From: CALBZH01 sp964538515
GTDB taxonomy: Bacteria; Desulfobacterota; Syntrophobacteria; Syntrophobacterales; Syntrophobacteraceae
NCBI GenBank assembly: GCA_964538515.1
Contig: CAZIEW010000062.1
Span: forward strand, 1-35,175
Direction of reading: 5' to 3'
DNA: 35,175 bases
In this document: positions 24,375 through 32,567 of the stretch, in pieces
Position numbering within the stretch: the stretch's first letter is position 1
Layout: every line of letters begins with the position of its first letter
Program-made: the position numbers and the translations under genes
The notes under the pieces: model-generated
Database searches by the model: none
Seen by the model: only the letters and a program-made list of their open reading frames with translations
Told to the model about the DNA's origin: nothing

Positions 24375-26771
24375 ATGAAAGTGGGCAGGAGAGCGTTCTT
24401 ACAGTTTACGGCAGGCGTTGTGGGCGGCAGTCTGCTGACTCCCATTCCCTGGAAGCTGGCGGACGATTCGGCGATCTGGAGCCAGAACTGGTCATGGCGA
24501 CCGTCTCCCGAGCGCGGAGAAGTCACTCAAGCAGCCTCCACGTGCGTCCTGTGCAACGGGGGATGCGGCATTCGCGCCAAGCTGGTGGACGGGAAGCGTG
24601 CGATTGCGATTGAAGGCAACCCTGCTCATCCCATCAACCGGGGAGGCATCTGCCCCCTCGGAGCCGCAGGAGCCCAATTCCTCTACGCCCCGTACCGCTT
24701 GTCCAACCCCATGAAGCAAACGAAAAAGCGTGGCGACCCGGGTGGGTTTCAGCCTATTGCGTGGGACGAGGCCCTGAAGGAGCTGGGCTCGCTCTTGTCC
24801 AAGCTCCGTTCCGAGGGGAACGCCAACGCCTTGGCCTGCATCACCAGTGCTCGGCGCAGCAGCATGGATGAGCTCTGGCAGCAGTTTTTTGCCGCTTACG
24901 GCTCCGCGAACCTCTTCAAAATGCCCACCCATGCAGACAGTCGGGCCACCGCCGCATCGCTCCTAATGGGAAAAGCGGCCGACGTCGCCTTTGCTCTGGA
25001 GAAGGCCACCTACATTCTGAGCTTCGGGGCGAGCTTTCTCGATGGCTGGGGGGCTCCAGGAAGGGTCCAGGCCGCCTACGGCTCGTGGAGATCAGGGAAT
25101 GCGGTGAAGCTCGTCCAAGTGGAATCCCGCTGTTCGATGACTGCGGCGAAAGCCGATCGCTGGGTTGCGGTGGCTCCTGGTACGGAAGCCGCGCTGGCAT
25201 TGGCCATCGCCCACGTCATGGTCAAGGACAAGCTCTTTGATGCTGCCTTCGTGGAAGCCAACGTATTCGGATTTGAAGACTGGACCGATGGGGCGGGAAA
25301 ATCCCGGAAGGGATTCAAGTCGTTGTTGCTGGCATCCTACGCACCCGAGCAGATCGCCGAGCGCACGGGAATCGAAGCCCCCCGCATTCGAGAGCTCGCC
25401 AGGGAGTTCGCCTCCCAGAAGAATGCGGTCGCCATCTGGGGCACGAGTCAGAGCAACGTCGCCGAGAACGTTTATCACGACCTCGCTTTCCTAGCTCTGA
25501 ATGTCCTCAAAGGAAACCTGAGGGCGGACGGACTTGTGAGTTTGGTTCCCGACGTGCCCTTTGCGCCGCTCCCAGATGTTCAGTTGGACAACGCGGCCCA
25601 GGCCGGCATCCAAAAGAAGCGCCTCGATCTGGCTCTGACTCGAAGCGCCCCCTGCCCGAGCAACGGCCTATATCCTTTCCTGGACGCTCTGGCCAAGGGC
25701 GGACCTTATCCCATTGACGTGCTATTGGTTCACGAGGCAAACCCGGTTTACAGCCTGGCGGAGAATCAGGTTCTTGAAACGGCCCTGGCCAAGGTCGGAA
25801 CCGTGGTCTCGTTCTCCTCCTACATGGATGAGACGGCCCAGCAGGCGGACCTGATCCTTCCCAACCACATGGCATTCGAACGGCTGGATGACGTCATCGG
25901 GCTTCCCGGGGTGCCGGCTGCCTACTACGCCATAGCATCTCCGATCATCAAGCCGCAGCTCGACACCAAGCATGCGGGCGATGTGGTTCTCGGCCTTGCC
26001 AAGACCCTGGGGGGCGCCGTAGCCGGATCGCTCCCATGGCCCTCTTACGAAGCGTACCTCAAAGAGCGGGTGAAAGGGCTTGCAGCCAGTGGAAAAGGTG
26101 CTTTGGCCGATTCCGCGTCGGCCGACATCATGAAGCCGCGAGCCGGTGAGTCTGTCAAAGCCAACTACGGCGACGCGGCCGGGTTGTGGAAAAAGCTCGC
26201 GTCGGGTGGCTGTTGGTACGACGCTCCCGCTGACCCTCTCAACGATCTTTCGACCGCGTCCAAGAAGATCGAGCTAGCCTGCCAACTGCTGCAGAAGAAA
26301 GGGTTGACCTTGGACGAGGATGCGGTCTACCTCCCCCATTTTGCGCAGCTGTCTCCTTCCGGAACCGACAAAGACTTTCCGCTCCTGCTCGTCGGCTACG
26401 AGATGCTGTCCCTGAGCAGCGAGTATCTTCCCAATCCGCCCTTCATGACCAAGACGCTCTGGGATTTCGTGCTCAAGGGAAATGACTTGTACGTCGAGCT
26501 GCACCCACAAACGGCAAAAGCCCAAGGCATGGGAGAAGGAAGTCGGGCCGCTCTTCGGACACCTCAGGGAGAAGTACCCGTGAGGGTCCACATGACTCCC
26601 GCAGCCCGCCCGGGTGTCGTCTATGTGGTGAACGGGCTCGGTCATAAGGCTTACGACGAGTACATCCAAAACAAGGGGGCAAATGCAAACCGTGTCATCG
26701 AAGTTCAGGTCGACCCCATAACGGGCCTGGGAACCGCCTGGGCTACTCGCGCTCAGCTCGTCCGGGTCTGA
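24375..26771 (+). CDS. qrcB: Qrc complex molybdopterin-oxidoreductase-like subunit
   Basis: A 798-residue protein of the DMSO reductase superfamily. The N terminus has a twin-arginine motif (GRRAFLQF, Arg5-Arg6), so it is exported by Tat. A [4Fe-4S] motif is formed by Cys57, Cys60, Cys64 and Cys93. The rest keeps the molybdopterin-binding fold (for example EANPVYSL and the DLILPNHMAFE segment, then the C-terminal barrel). In characterised Qrc this subunit binds no molybdenum. I see no clear Cys, Sec or Ser metal ligand here, which fits, but that needs alignment. GGAGAGGAT precedes the ATG. Similar subunits occur in alternative complex III, but there the iron-sulfur domain is fused; here it is separate, as in Qrc. 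Confidence 0.92.
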   Translation: MKVGRRAFLQFTAGVVGGSLLTPIPWKLADDSAIWSQNWSWRPSPERGEVTQAASTCVLCNGGCGIRAKLVDGKRAIAIEGNPAHPINRGGICPLGAAGAQFLYAPYRLSNPMKQTKKRGDPGGFQPIAWDEALKELGSLLSKLRSEGNANALACITSARRSSMDELWQQFFAAYGSANLFKMPTHADSRATAASLLMGKAADVAFALEKATYILSFGASFLDGWGAPGRVQAAYGSWRSGNAVKLVQVESRCSMTAAKADRWVAVAPGTEAALALAIAHVMVKDKLFDAAFVEANVFGFEDWTDGAGKSRKGFKSLLLASYAPEQIAERTGIEAPRIRELAREFASQKNAVAIWGTSQSNVAENVYHDLAFLALNVLKGNLRADGLVSLVPDVPFAPLPDVQLDNAAQAGIQKKRLDLALTRSAPCPSNGLYPFLDALAKGGPYPIDVLLVHEANPVYSLAENQVLETALAKVGTVVSFSSYMDETAQQADLILPNHMAFERLDDVIGLPGVPAAYYAIASPIIKPQLDTKHAGDVVLGLAKTLGGAVAGSLPWPSYEAYLKERVKGLAASGKGALADSASADIMKPRAGESVKANYGDAAGLWKKLASGGCWYDAPADPLNDLSTASKKIELACQLLQKKGLTLDEDAVYLPHFAQLSPSGTDKDFPLLLVGYEMLSLSSEYLPNPPFMTKTLWDFVLKGNDLYVELHPQTAKAQGMGEGSRAALRTPQGEVPVRVHMTPAARPGVVYVVNGLGHKAYDEYIQNKGANANRVIEVQVDPITGLGTAWATRAQLVRV

Positions 26772-26792
26772 GCCGGACAAACGAAAGCGGTC

Positions 26793-26847
26793 AATGCTTG
26801 AGGACGGCTTGGTAGCGCGATGACCGCTCACCAAAGGAGCAAGCATT
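26793..26847 (+). promoter_or_regulatory. Intercistronic hairpin between qrcB and qrcC
   Basis: AATGCTTG (26793-26800) pairs perfectly with CAAGCATT (26840-26847), and inside it TTGGT (26809-26813) pairs with ACCAA (26830-26834). It sits in the 150-bp gap between qrcB and qrcC with no T-run after it. It may stabilise the upstream message or adjust subunit ratios. No gene is visible in the gap. Confidence 0.5.
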
Positions 26848-26921
26848 CGACATGCTCGACCAGACCGGCGAAAATCAAGTCAGTGTGAAGCGTGTGAATT
26901 CAATACAGGGAGAATGAATCT

Positions 26922-27689
26922 GTGAGTGACAAAGCACATGCACAGAGTGGCGTTCGATACGGCATGGCCATCGATTTGGATAAGTGCACCGGGTGCATGG
27001 CCTGTAGTGTGGCTTGCCAGGCGGAGAACAACATCTCCTTCCGACCCGATGAGTCCAACAAGCTGCGCTCCATCACATGGATGGAAGTCTATCTTCTCGA
27101 CAACAAAAAGGACTATCCAGACTACCAGTTCACGTACCTGCCGCGTCCCTGCATGCACTGTGACGCGCCTCATCACTCTCCTTGCACCTTCGTCTGTCCG
27201 GTAAACGCCACCACAAGGGATGAGCATAACGGGATCGTGACACACATCTATCCCCGTTGCATCGGCTGCAGGTACTGCATCGTAGCCTGCCCATACCACG
27301 CACGCGATTTCAACTGGTGGGACCCCAAGTGGCCCAAATCCATGGAAGCGATGCTCAGTCCCGAGGTGAGTCCGAGGATGCGCGGGGTTGTCGAGAAGTG
27401 CACCTTCTGTCATCACCGCATGTTGAAGGCACGCTCCAAGGCATACAACGAAGGCTCCGATCCCGATCAGATCACGTATGCTCCGGCATGCGCCGAAGCT
27501 TGTCCGACAGGGGCGATCACCTTCGGAAATTTGCACGATCCGCAGAGCCAAGTTGCCAAGCTGGCCAAGGATCCGAGGGCGTTTCGTCTTTTGGCCAAGC
27601 TCCACACGGAGCCGAAGGTGTTTTACCTCAGCAAATACCAATGGGTACATAAGTTGTCAGACAATGGCCTCGGGGAAGCTGCCCACTGA
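26922..27689 (+). CDS. qrcC: Qrc complex iron-sulfur subunit
   Basis: A 255-residue four-cluster ferredoxin-like protein of the PsrB/DmsB/NrfC type. Cysteine groups: CTGCMACSVAC near residue 22, CMHCDAPHHSPCTFVCP, CIGCRYCIVACP, and CTFCHH with CAEACP near the C-terminal third. This gives sites for up to four [Fe-S] clusters (one group, as in Qrc, may hold a [3Fe-4S]). It links the QrcB/QrcA side to the NrfD-like subunit. No signal peptide is present, so it probably crosses with QrcB through Tat. Translation starts at GTG 26922, preceded by AGGGAGAA. Confidence 0.92.
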   Translation: MSDKAHAQSGVRYGMAIDLDKCTGCMACSVACQAENNISFRPDESNKLRSITWMEVYLLDNKKDYPDYQFTYLPRPCMHCDAPHHSPCTFVCPVNATTRDEHNGIVTHIYPRCIGCRYCIVACPYHARDFNWWDPKWPKSMEAMLSPEVSPRMRGVVEKCTFCHHRMLKARSKAYNEGSDPDQITYAPACAEACPTGAITFGNLHDPQSQVAKLAKDPRAFRLLAKLHTEPKVFYLSKYQWVHKLSDNGLGEAAH

Positions 27690-27758
27690 TTGCCCGGCTT
27701 CGAGGTGCCCAAGTGGCCTCCGAAGCGATCACGATAGTAGCCGTAGAGATGGACAACC

Positions 27759-27777
27759 CTCTCAGGTCATCTGAGAG
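27759..27777 (+). promoter_or_regulatory. Hairpin between qrcC and qrcD
   Basis: CTCTCAG (27759-27765) and CTGAGAG (27771-27777) form a perfect 7-bp stem with a 5-base loop, ending nine bases before the AAGGGG ribosome site of qrcD. It may affect initiation or protect the upstream message. Confidence 0.45.
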
Positions 27778-27798
27778 ATCTGAAGCAAGGGGATGAGA

Positions 27799-29040
27799 AT
27801 GGACAAGGCGTTAATTCCCGACGGGTTGAAGCGATGCCCATTGCCGGTATTCAGCCTCTGGCTCCTGGTGCTCCTGGGGATCATCGGCTGGGGAGTCTAT
27901 GCAGGAGTCGTTGTGCTGGTGAGCGCACTGAACGTCACCGGCCTGAATGATTACTTCGGGTTCGGGTTTTATATCACGATCGACCTCGCCATCATCGCAT
28001 TGGGAGCCGGTGCGTTCTTCTCCGGCTTCCTTTACTATGGCTTGTCCCGTTACTTCCCGGCTCTCAAGGAATTGCACAAAATCATCAATCTGGCTGTGAT
28101 TGTGGGTTTCGTTTGTTACACAGGCGCATTGGCTGTGCTCTTACTCGAGATCGGCCAACCACTTCGCGGCTGGTTCGGATACTGGCATGCAAACGTCCAC
28201 TCCATGCTGACGGAAGTCATCTTCTGCATCTCCTGTTACGCTATCGTCCTGGTGATCGAATACGTTCCCATCATTCTTGAAAACCGGAAGCTGGATGCCA
28301 TCAGGCCACTTCATGTGTTTGGTCACACTCTCCACGAGATCATGGCGATCTTCGCCCTGACCGGTACCTTCTTGAGCTTCTTCCATCAAGGATCCTTGGG
28401 AGGCGTTGCAGGGGTTTTGTTTGCCCGACCGTTTGCCTACAGAACCGGGTTCTTTGTTTGGCCTTGGACGTTTTTCCTGTTCATTCTTTCGGCCATCGCT
28501 TCGGGACCGGCATTCACCGCCCTGATTTGCAGAGCCATTGAAAAGGTAACGCGCAAAAAGCTGGTCGACGAGAGCGTCTATGAGCTGATCGCGAAGATCG
28601 TTGGGCGGCTTCTCCTTGTGTATATCGTTCTCAAGATCGCCGACACGCTTTACTGGGCGCTGGTCCTCGCGCCGGATTTTGGCTTGAAGCTCACCGATTT
28701 TTACAAAGCACCCTATGGAATGTGGCTGCTCGTCACCGAGATTCTCATTTGCGGGGTCATTCCCGCCATTGTGCTCAATGTTCCCGGGGCGCGAAAGAGC
28801 TCGACAATCGTTTTCCTCGCTTTCTTCATGGACTGCACGGGGATCGTCATCAACCGTTTTGTCATGACCGTTCAGGCGCTGGCGGCACCGGTTATGCCAT
28901 TCGATCGATGGGAAGTATACGTACCGACCATGTACGAATGGGCGCCCGGGATCGCCATGCTGGCATACTGCGCGCTGGTGATCTCCCTTTCCTACCGTTA
29001 CCTCCCCGTGTTTCCCAGGGAGAAGGAGCTGAATCCTTAA
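27799..29040 (+). CDS. qrcD: Qrc complex NrfD-like integral membrane subunit
   Basis: A 413-residue polytopic membrane protein of the NrfD/PsrC family, with about ten hydrophobic segments, for example LWLLVLLGIIGWGVYAGVVV and YITIDLAIIALGAGAFFSGF. It provides the quinone-binding site of the complex and reduces menaquinone with electrons from the iron-sulfur subunit. Conserved-looking features are GQPLRGWFGYWHANVHSML and the FHQGSLGGV loop. ATG 27799 is preferred to 27793 because AAGGGG at 27787-27792 is then six bases away. It is the last qrc gene, and an intrinsic terminator follows. Confidence 0.92.
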   Translation: MDKALIPDGLKRCPLPVFSLWLLVLLGIIGWGVYAGVVVLVSALNVTGLNDYFGFGFYITIDLAIIALGAGAFFSGFLYYGLSRYFPALKELHKIINLAVIVGFVCYTGALAVLLLEIGQPLRGWFGYWHANVHSMLTEVIFCISCYAIVLVIEYVPIILENRKLDAIRPLHVFGHTLHEIMAIFALTGTFLSFFHQGSLGGVAGVLFARPFAYRTGFFVWPWTFFLFILSAIASGPAFTALICRAIEKVTRKKLVDESVYELIAKIVGRLLLVYIVLKIADTLYWALVLAPDFGLKLTDFYKAPYGMWLLVTEILICGVIPAIVLNVPGARKSSTIVFLAFFMDCTGIVINRFVMTVQALAAPVMPFDRWEVYVPTMYEWAPGIAMLAYCALVISLSYRYLPVFPREKELNP

Positions 29041-29069
29041 GACCCGAAAGGGCATCTCAGAGGCAGCTG

Positions 29070-29091
29070 GCTCCAGCTTGCCCGCTGGAGC
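29070..29091 (+). repeat. Hairpin after qrcD without T-run
   Basis: GCTCCAGC (29070-29077) and GCTGGAGC (29084-29091) form a perfect 8-bp stem with a 6-base loop 30 bases after the qrcD stop. It may protect the 3' end of the qrc message ahead of the terminator that follows. Confidence 0.45.
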
Positions 29092-29129
29092 TCGCGCTGC
29101 GCGGAGTTGCCGGAGTCCGGCGCAAAGAG

Positions 29130-29165
29130 GCGAATCCTAAGGCCCATGGATTCGCTTGTTTGTTT
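29130..29165 (+). terminator. Rho-independent terminator of the qrc operon
   Basis: GCGAATCC (29130-29137) and GGATTCGC (29148-29155) form a perfect 8-bp stem with a 10-base loop. It is followed at once by TTGTTTGTTT, the form of an intrinsic terminator, 90 bases after qrcD. Confidence 0.75.
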
Positions 29166-29393
29166 AGGGGCAAGGCAAGATGCCCCGATCCACCGGATGG
29201 TGACCTTCAGGACGGAGCCAATAGGCAACCATTCGCGGTGCAAGACCGGTAATCCTTGAAATACTCGCCGCACAGGTTATCATGGAGCCTGCCCTGCCGA
29301 TGAAGGGGCGGCATCCGACACGTTTAAGGGGCATTACCGCCCTGGGAGCGTCGAGGCCAATCTTGTGGCCCGTCCTCGGTGGGGGGTTTTTAA
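29166..29393 (+). other. Structured non-coding stretch, possible RNA
   Basis: No gene-like frame here. It begins with a hairpin GGGGCA (29167-29172)/TGCCCC (29181-29186) and ends with a GC stem CGAGG (29352-29356)/CCTCG (29374-29378), which encloses GCC/GGC pairs. A G-run and TTTTT at 29387-29391 follow. Several smaller stems lie between. I compared it with riboswitch, 6S and SRP consensus features I know and found no match. It could be a small RNA or only a series of terminator-like repeats. Confidence 0.3.
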
Positions 29394-29422
29394 TTGACAT
29401 GCACATCCACCGATGATAGCTT
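29394..29422 (+). promoter_or_regulatory. Probable promoter of the two-gene membrane-protein unit
   Basis: TTGACA (29394-29399), a 17-bp spacer and TAGCTT (29417-29422), in an AT-rich patch just before the next open frame. A start near 29430 would exclude the GTG at 29423 as the initiation codon of that gene. Confidence 0.5.
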
Positions 29423-29467
29423 GTGCAAAATATTAACAATCTCATGATCGCTTGTGATTTGGGAGCT

Positions 29468-30250
29468 ATGTCGCACAAAGTTGGCCTTTTGGATGTTTTC
29501 GAGGGAAAGCAGTATCAGAAGGTGATTTTACTGGTTAGTGTTTTAGCCTTCCTGCTTTTGGAGCTTTTGATCTACATGGCGGCTGCGGGTCAAACCGGAA
29601 CCCGCTCCCGGCTGATCGTCCTGGACGGTTCGGGAAACAAAATTTTTGAAACTTCCGGCACAACCGCCACCAAATATCAGCAGTTTGAATTTGAGAACAA
29701 CTACGGCCCGTGGGCCAACTACCAGAAAAAGGTAGAAACGGAATCCTTGCCGTTTCCCTTCCGGGCATGGCTTTCCGCTGCGGTCGGCATACCCGTTGGA
29801 TTGATACTGCTGGTAGCATTCCTGGTGCGGACTTACATCGCACTCATGTACGGAGACGAGCGCGAGACAGGCGAGGATTCCGACGAGCCCCTGGAGACGG
29901 GGAAAGGCGTCGGGAATCTATTCGGGGCTGTTCGGCGCGTCACAGTCTTCCACATTGGCTTTGTTACGGTCATTGCTGTCCTTCTTTTCTGGATCGTACC
30001 CAATTTTCTGCAGGATTTTGCCCGGGTCAGTGTTGCCACTATCCGTGATTACAAATGGTTTTTCCTGGGAGTGTCCATCTTTTTGGCGGCGATCATCACC
30101 TGGGTGATCTACTTGCGCTACAGACTTTCCAAACAGATGCTGGAAAACCAACTCCACGTGGAAAAATATCGGCTCGAAACTCAGCTGCTCGCTCACAGAG
30201 AGACCGCAGGCCTTCTGCCGAATCCGCTGAAAGAGGCAGAGGAGCCTTAG
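29468..30250 (+). CDS. Uncharacterised membrane protein with four membrane segments
   Basis: A 260-residue protein I do not recognise. Hydrophobic segments lie near the N terminus (VILLVSVLAFLLLELLIYM), in the middle (two, around VGIPVGLILLVAFLV and VTVIAVLLFWIV) and near the end (FFLGVSIFLAAIITWVIYL). A polar loop of about 60 residues follows the first, and a charged helix likely to form a coiled coil follows the last. The start is uncertain: ATG 29468 has GGGAG very close, ATG 29444 has no ribosome site, and GTG 29423 precedes the likely transcription start. The next gene, also a membrane protein, is 28 bp downstream, so the two probably act together. Confidence 0.65.
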   Translation: MSHKVGLLDVFEGKQYQKVILLVSVLAFLLLELLIYMAAAGQTGTRSRLIVLDGSGNKIFETSGTTATKYQQFEFENNYGPWANYQKKVETESLPFPFRAWLSAAVGIPVGLILLVAFLVRTYIALMYGDERETGEDSDEPLETGKGVGNLFGAVRRVTVFHIGFVTVIAVLLFWIVPNFLQDFARVSVATIRDYKWFFLGVSIFLAAIITWVIYLRYRLSKQMLENQLHVEKYRLETQLLAHRETAGLLPNPLKEAEEP

Positions 30251-30278
30251 GCACGCTCACTACGGAAGGCTATCCCCT

Positions 30279-30713
30279 ATGTGGCTCAAAGATATGTTCT
30301 CCAATCGGAAAAACGGGAACGACAAGACAGAGCGCGACCCTTTGGTAAACCGTGGTGTGATGTATCTCTACAGCATCCTGGGGGCTCAGGTGCTGCTTGT
30401 CTTCGGTATTCTAGGGGTGATCATGGTGTTGGGGCAAGTGCTCGCCACCCCATTTTGGGTTTTTTTGGCGACGGGAGCCGCCGGAATCTGGGGGTTCATC
30501 TTCATTTACCGAAAGACCATGCAACAACTCCAGAAGGTCCGGGAAGCATTCTCACGGATGGACCTCTCCGGCCGCAGTTACGAAATCAGCGTTATGGGTG
30601 GAGTCCTCACGATGCGGGTCGAGCAGCATCCGCAGGCTACCTTGCTCGAAGCCCCCGCCCGCCCGCCCGTGATCGAGGCTGAGACGATCAAGCCGCCTGC
30701 CATTACGCAGTAG
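30279..30713 (+). CDS. Uncharacterised small membrane protein
   Basis: A 144-residue protein with two adjacent hydrophobic segments (residues about 28-53 and 57-77) followed by a soluble C-terminal region of about 65 residues ending in a Pro-rich tail. GGAAGG eight bases before the ATG supports the start. I cannot assign a family. It follows the four-segment membrane protein by 28 bp. Its last 11 bases overlap the end of nadB on the opposite strand. Confidence 0.65.
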   Translation: MWLKDMFSNRKNGNDKTERDPLVNRGVMYLYSILGAQVLLVFGILGVIMVLGQVLATPFWVFLATGAAGIWGFIFIYRKTMQQLQKVREAFSRMDLSGRSYEISVMGGVLTMRVEQHPQATLLEAPARPPVIEAETIKPPAITQ

Positions 30714-32379
30714 GATTGAGCTCCGCAGGCAAGGCGCAAAGGGTCTCCTCTGTGAAGCGCTTGACGACAATCGTGTCGCGCTTCCAGTTGTCGTCGTCCC
30801 GCCTCGGATGATCGAGATTGTAATGCAGCCCCCTGCTTTCCTTGCGTTCAATCGCGCTTCGCAAAATCAGCTCTGCGATCAAAGCCAGGTTCTGTAGCTC
30901 AACCAGGTCATTGCTGATCGGGATGTTGGGGAGGTGCTCTTTGATTTCAAGCCGGATCTGGGCCATGTGCGTCCGGGCCAATGCAAGTCTTTTGTCCGTC
31001 CGAACAATCCCGACATAGTTCCACATCAGCCGACGAATAATGTCCCAGTTATGGGCAATCAGAACCATCTCACTGTGCAGGTTCACACGCCCCCCGTTCC
31101 GGGGGTAGCACCTTGGAATATCAGGAATCGCTCGCGATCGCCAATCAGCGACCTGCGTTGCACACTGGGCTGCTGCCTCATGGGCAAAGACCATGGCTTC
31201 CAGCAACGAGTTGCTGGCAAGTCGGTTTGCACCATGCAAGCCGGTGCATGCGCATTCTCCGATGGCGTAGAGATTCTCGATGGTTGTTCGCCCATGAGCA
31301 TCTGTCAGAATTCCCCCGCACATATAATGTGCGGCAGGAACGACGGGGATCGGATCCCGGGTTATGTCGATGCCCAACTGCAAGCAGCGCTGATAGATAT
31401 TCGGAAAACGGGTCATCAGGAAATCTGACTTGCGATGGGTAATGTCTAGATAGACGCAGTCATCTCCCGATTTCTTCATCTCCGTATCGATAGCTCGAGC
31501 CACGATATCACGAAAAGCCAAGTCCTTCAGCGGGTGATAGTGCTCCATGAAGGCACGCCCTCGCTTGTCGATCAGCCTGCCACCTTCTCCCCGCACAGCC
31601 TCTGAGATCAAGAAGTTCTTGGCGTGGGGGTGATAGAGACACGTCGGATGGAACTGCACGAACTCCAGGTCGGCAAGACTGGCCCCAGCTCGGTAGGCCA
31701 TGGCCGGACCGTCGCCCGTCGCGACATCCGGATTGCTCGTATACAGATACACCTTCCCGGCCCCCCCCGTGCAGAGCAGGACCGCATGGGCGAGGAACAT
31801 GAGAATGTTCTGACTTGAATTGTCGAGGACATAGGCTCCCCAGCAGACGTCCCTGCTCCGAACGTCGACCGACCCGGCTCGGATCGCGTGGTGCTCCACG
31901 ATAAGATCCAACGCGAGATGATTCTCGAAGATATGGATGTTGGGGTGCGCCTCGGCGGCGGCGACAAGCGCCCTCTCCACCGCCCTACCCGTCATGTCTT
32001 GGGCGTGAACGATGCGGTTTCGACTGTGCCCCCCCTCGCGCCCCAAATCATACTGGGCGTTCCCTCTCGGATCCGTATTGAAGTTGACCCCCAAGGCCAT
32101 CAGCTCCCGAATTCGTTCAGGACCAGAGAGTACAACCTTCTCGACCACGTCCTGATGGCAGAGACCGTCGCCCGCATTAAGCGTATCCTGGATGTGGAGC
32201 TGGAAGGAATCATCCGGACCAAGAACCGAAGCAATACCACCTTGCGCGTAATTGGTGCTCGTCTCCAGCTTGTCCTTCTTGGTCACGATGGCAACCGATC
32301 CCGTATCGGCCACTTTCAAAGCGAAGCTCAACCCAGCGATACCACTACCGATGACCAGGAAATCGAACTTGAAGTCCAT
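30703..32379 (-). CDS. nadB: L-aspartate oxidase
   Basis: A 558-residue flavoprotein that oxidises L-aspartate to iminoaspartate in NAD biosynthesis, with fumarate or oxygen as acceptor. Motifs: FAD-binding GSGIAGLSFAL near the N terminus, TNYAQGGIAS, GREGGHSRNRIVHA, LCTGGAGKVY, FVQFHPT, the active-site region SEAVRGEGG, HYMCGGI and ENLYAIGECACTGLHGANRLASNSLLEA. The long C-terminal helical domain distinguishes NadB from succinate dehydrogenase. AAGGA precedes the ATG. The partners nadA and nadC are not in the window. A 58-codon gene lies 11 bp upstream on the same strand. Confidence 0.96.
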   Translation of the reverse strand: MDFKFDFLVIGSGIAGLSFALKVADTGSVAIVTKKDKLETSTNYAQGGIASVLGPDDSFQLHIQDTLNAGDGLCHQDVVEKVVLSGPERIRELMALGVNFNTDPRGNAQYDLGREGGHSRNRIVHAQDMTGRAVERALVAAAEAHPNIHIFENHLALDLIVEHHAIRAGSVDVRSRDVCWGAYVLDNSSQNILMFLAHAVLLCTGGAGKVYLYTSNPDVATGDGPAMAYRAGASLADLEFVQFHPTCLYHPHAKNFLISEAVRGEGGRLIDKRGRAFMEHYHPLKDLAFRDIVARAIDTEMKKSGDDCVYLDITHRKSDFLMTRFPNIYQRCLQLGIDITRDPIPVVPAAHYMCGGILTDAHGRTTIENLYAIGECACTGLHGANRLASNSLLEAMVFAHEAAAQCATQVADWRSRAIPDIPRCYPRNGGRVNLHSEMVLIAHNWDIIRRLMWNYVGIVRTDKRLALARTHMAQIRLEIKEHLPNIPISNDLVELQNLALIAELILRSAIERKESRGLHYNLDHPRRDDDNWKRDTIVVKRFTEETLCALPAELNPTA

Positions 32380-32390
32380 GTGAGGGTTCC

Positions 32391-32567
32391 TTAATCAGCT
32401 GCAAAGTAATTCAATATACTCAATACGTGACCTTCATCGACGCGCAGGTTGTCGAGGAGCGCTCCTTGACACTCCGTACCATATTCGATAAGAAAACTCT
32501 TGTAAAGCAACCTAACTGCCGGAGGCAGCCCGATCACATCTATCCCATTGGAATTGAAACGAGCCAT
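32391..32567 (-). CDS. Small protein upstream of nadB, unknown function
   Basis: A 58-residue frame on the minus strand starting with the ATG at 32565-32567 and ending in TAA at 32391. The composition looks like a folded soluble protein (LPPAVRLLYKSFLIEYG, then LRVDEGHVLSILNYF), with mixed hydrophobic and acidic residues and no membrane segment. TAGGA lies 11-15 bases upstream of the start. It ends 11 bp before nadB, so the two are probably cotranscribed. Its start shares CATG (32565-32568) with the start of the divergent HAD gene. Family unknown. Confidence 0.6.
   Translation of the reverse strand: MARFNSNGIDVIGLPPAVRLLYKSFLIEYGTECQGALLDNLRVDEGHVLSILNYFAAD

Noticed and set aside
24375..29040. 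The operon as alternative complex III or a polysulfide/thiosulfate reductase
   Set aside because: Alternative complex III has a fused molybdopterin/iron-sulfur subunit and extra subunits. Polysulfide reductases lack the N-terminal multihaem subunit. The order cytochrome, separate molybdopterin-like, iron-sulfur, NrfD fits Qrc best.
29146..29262. Short plus-strand frame of 38 codons starting in the qrc terminator
   Set aside because: Its start lies inside the terminator stem, it has no ribosome site, and its sequence does not look like a folded protein.
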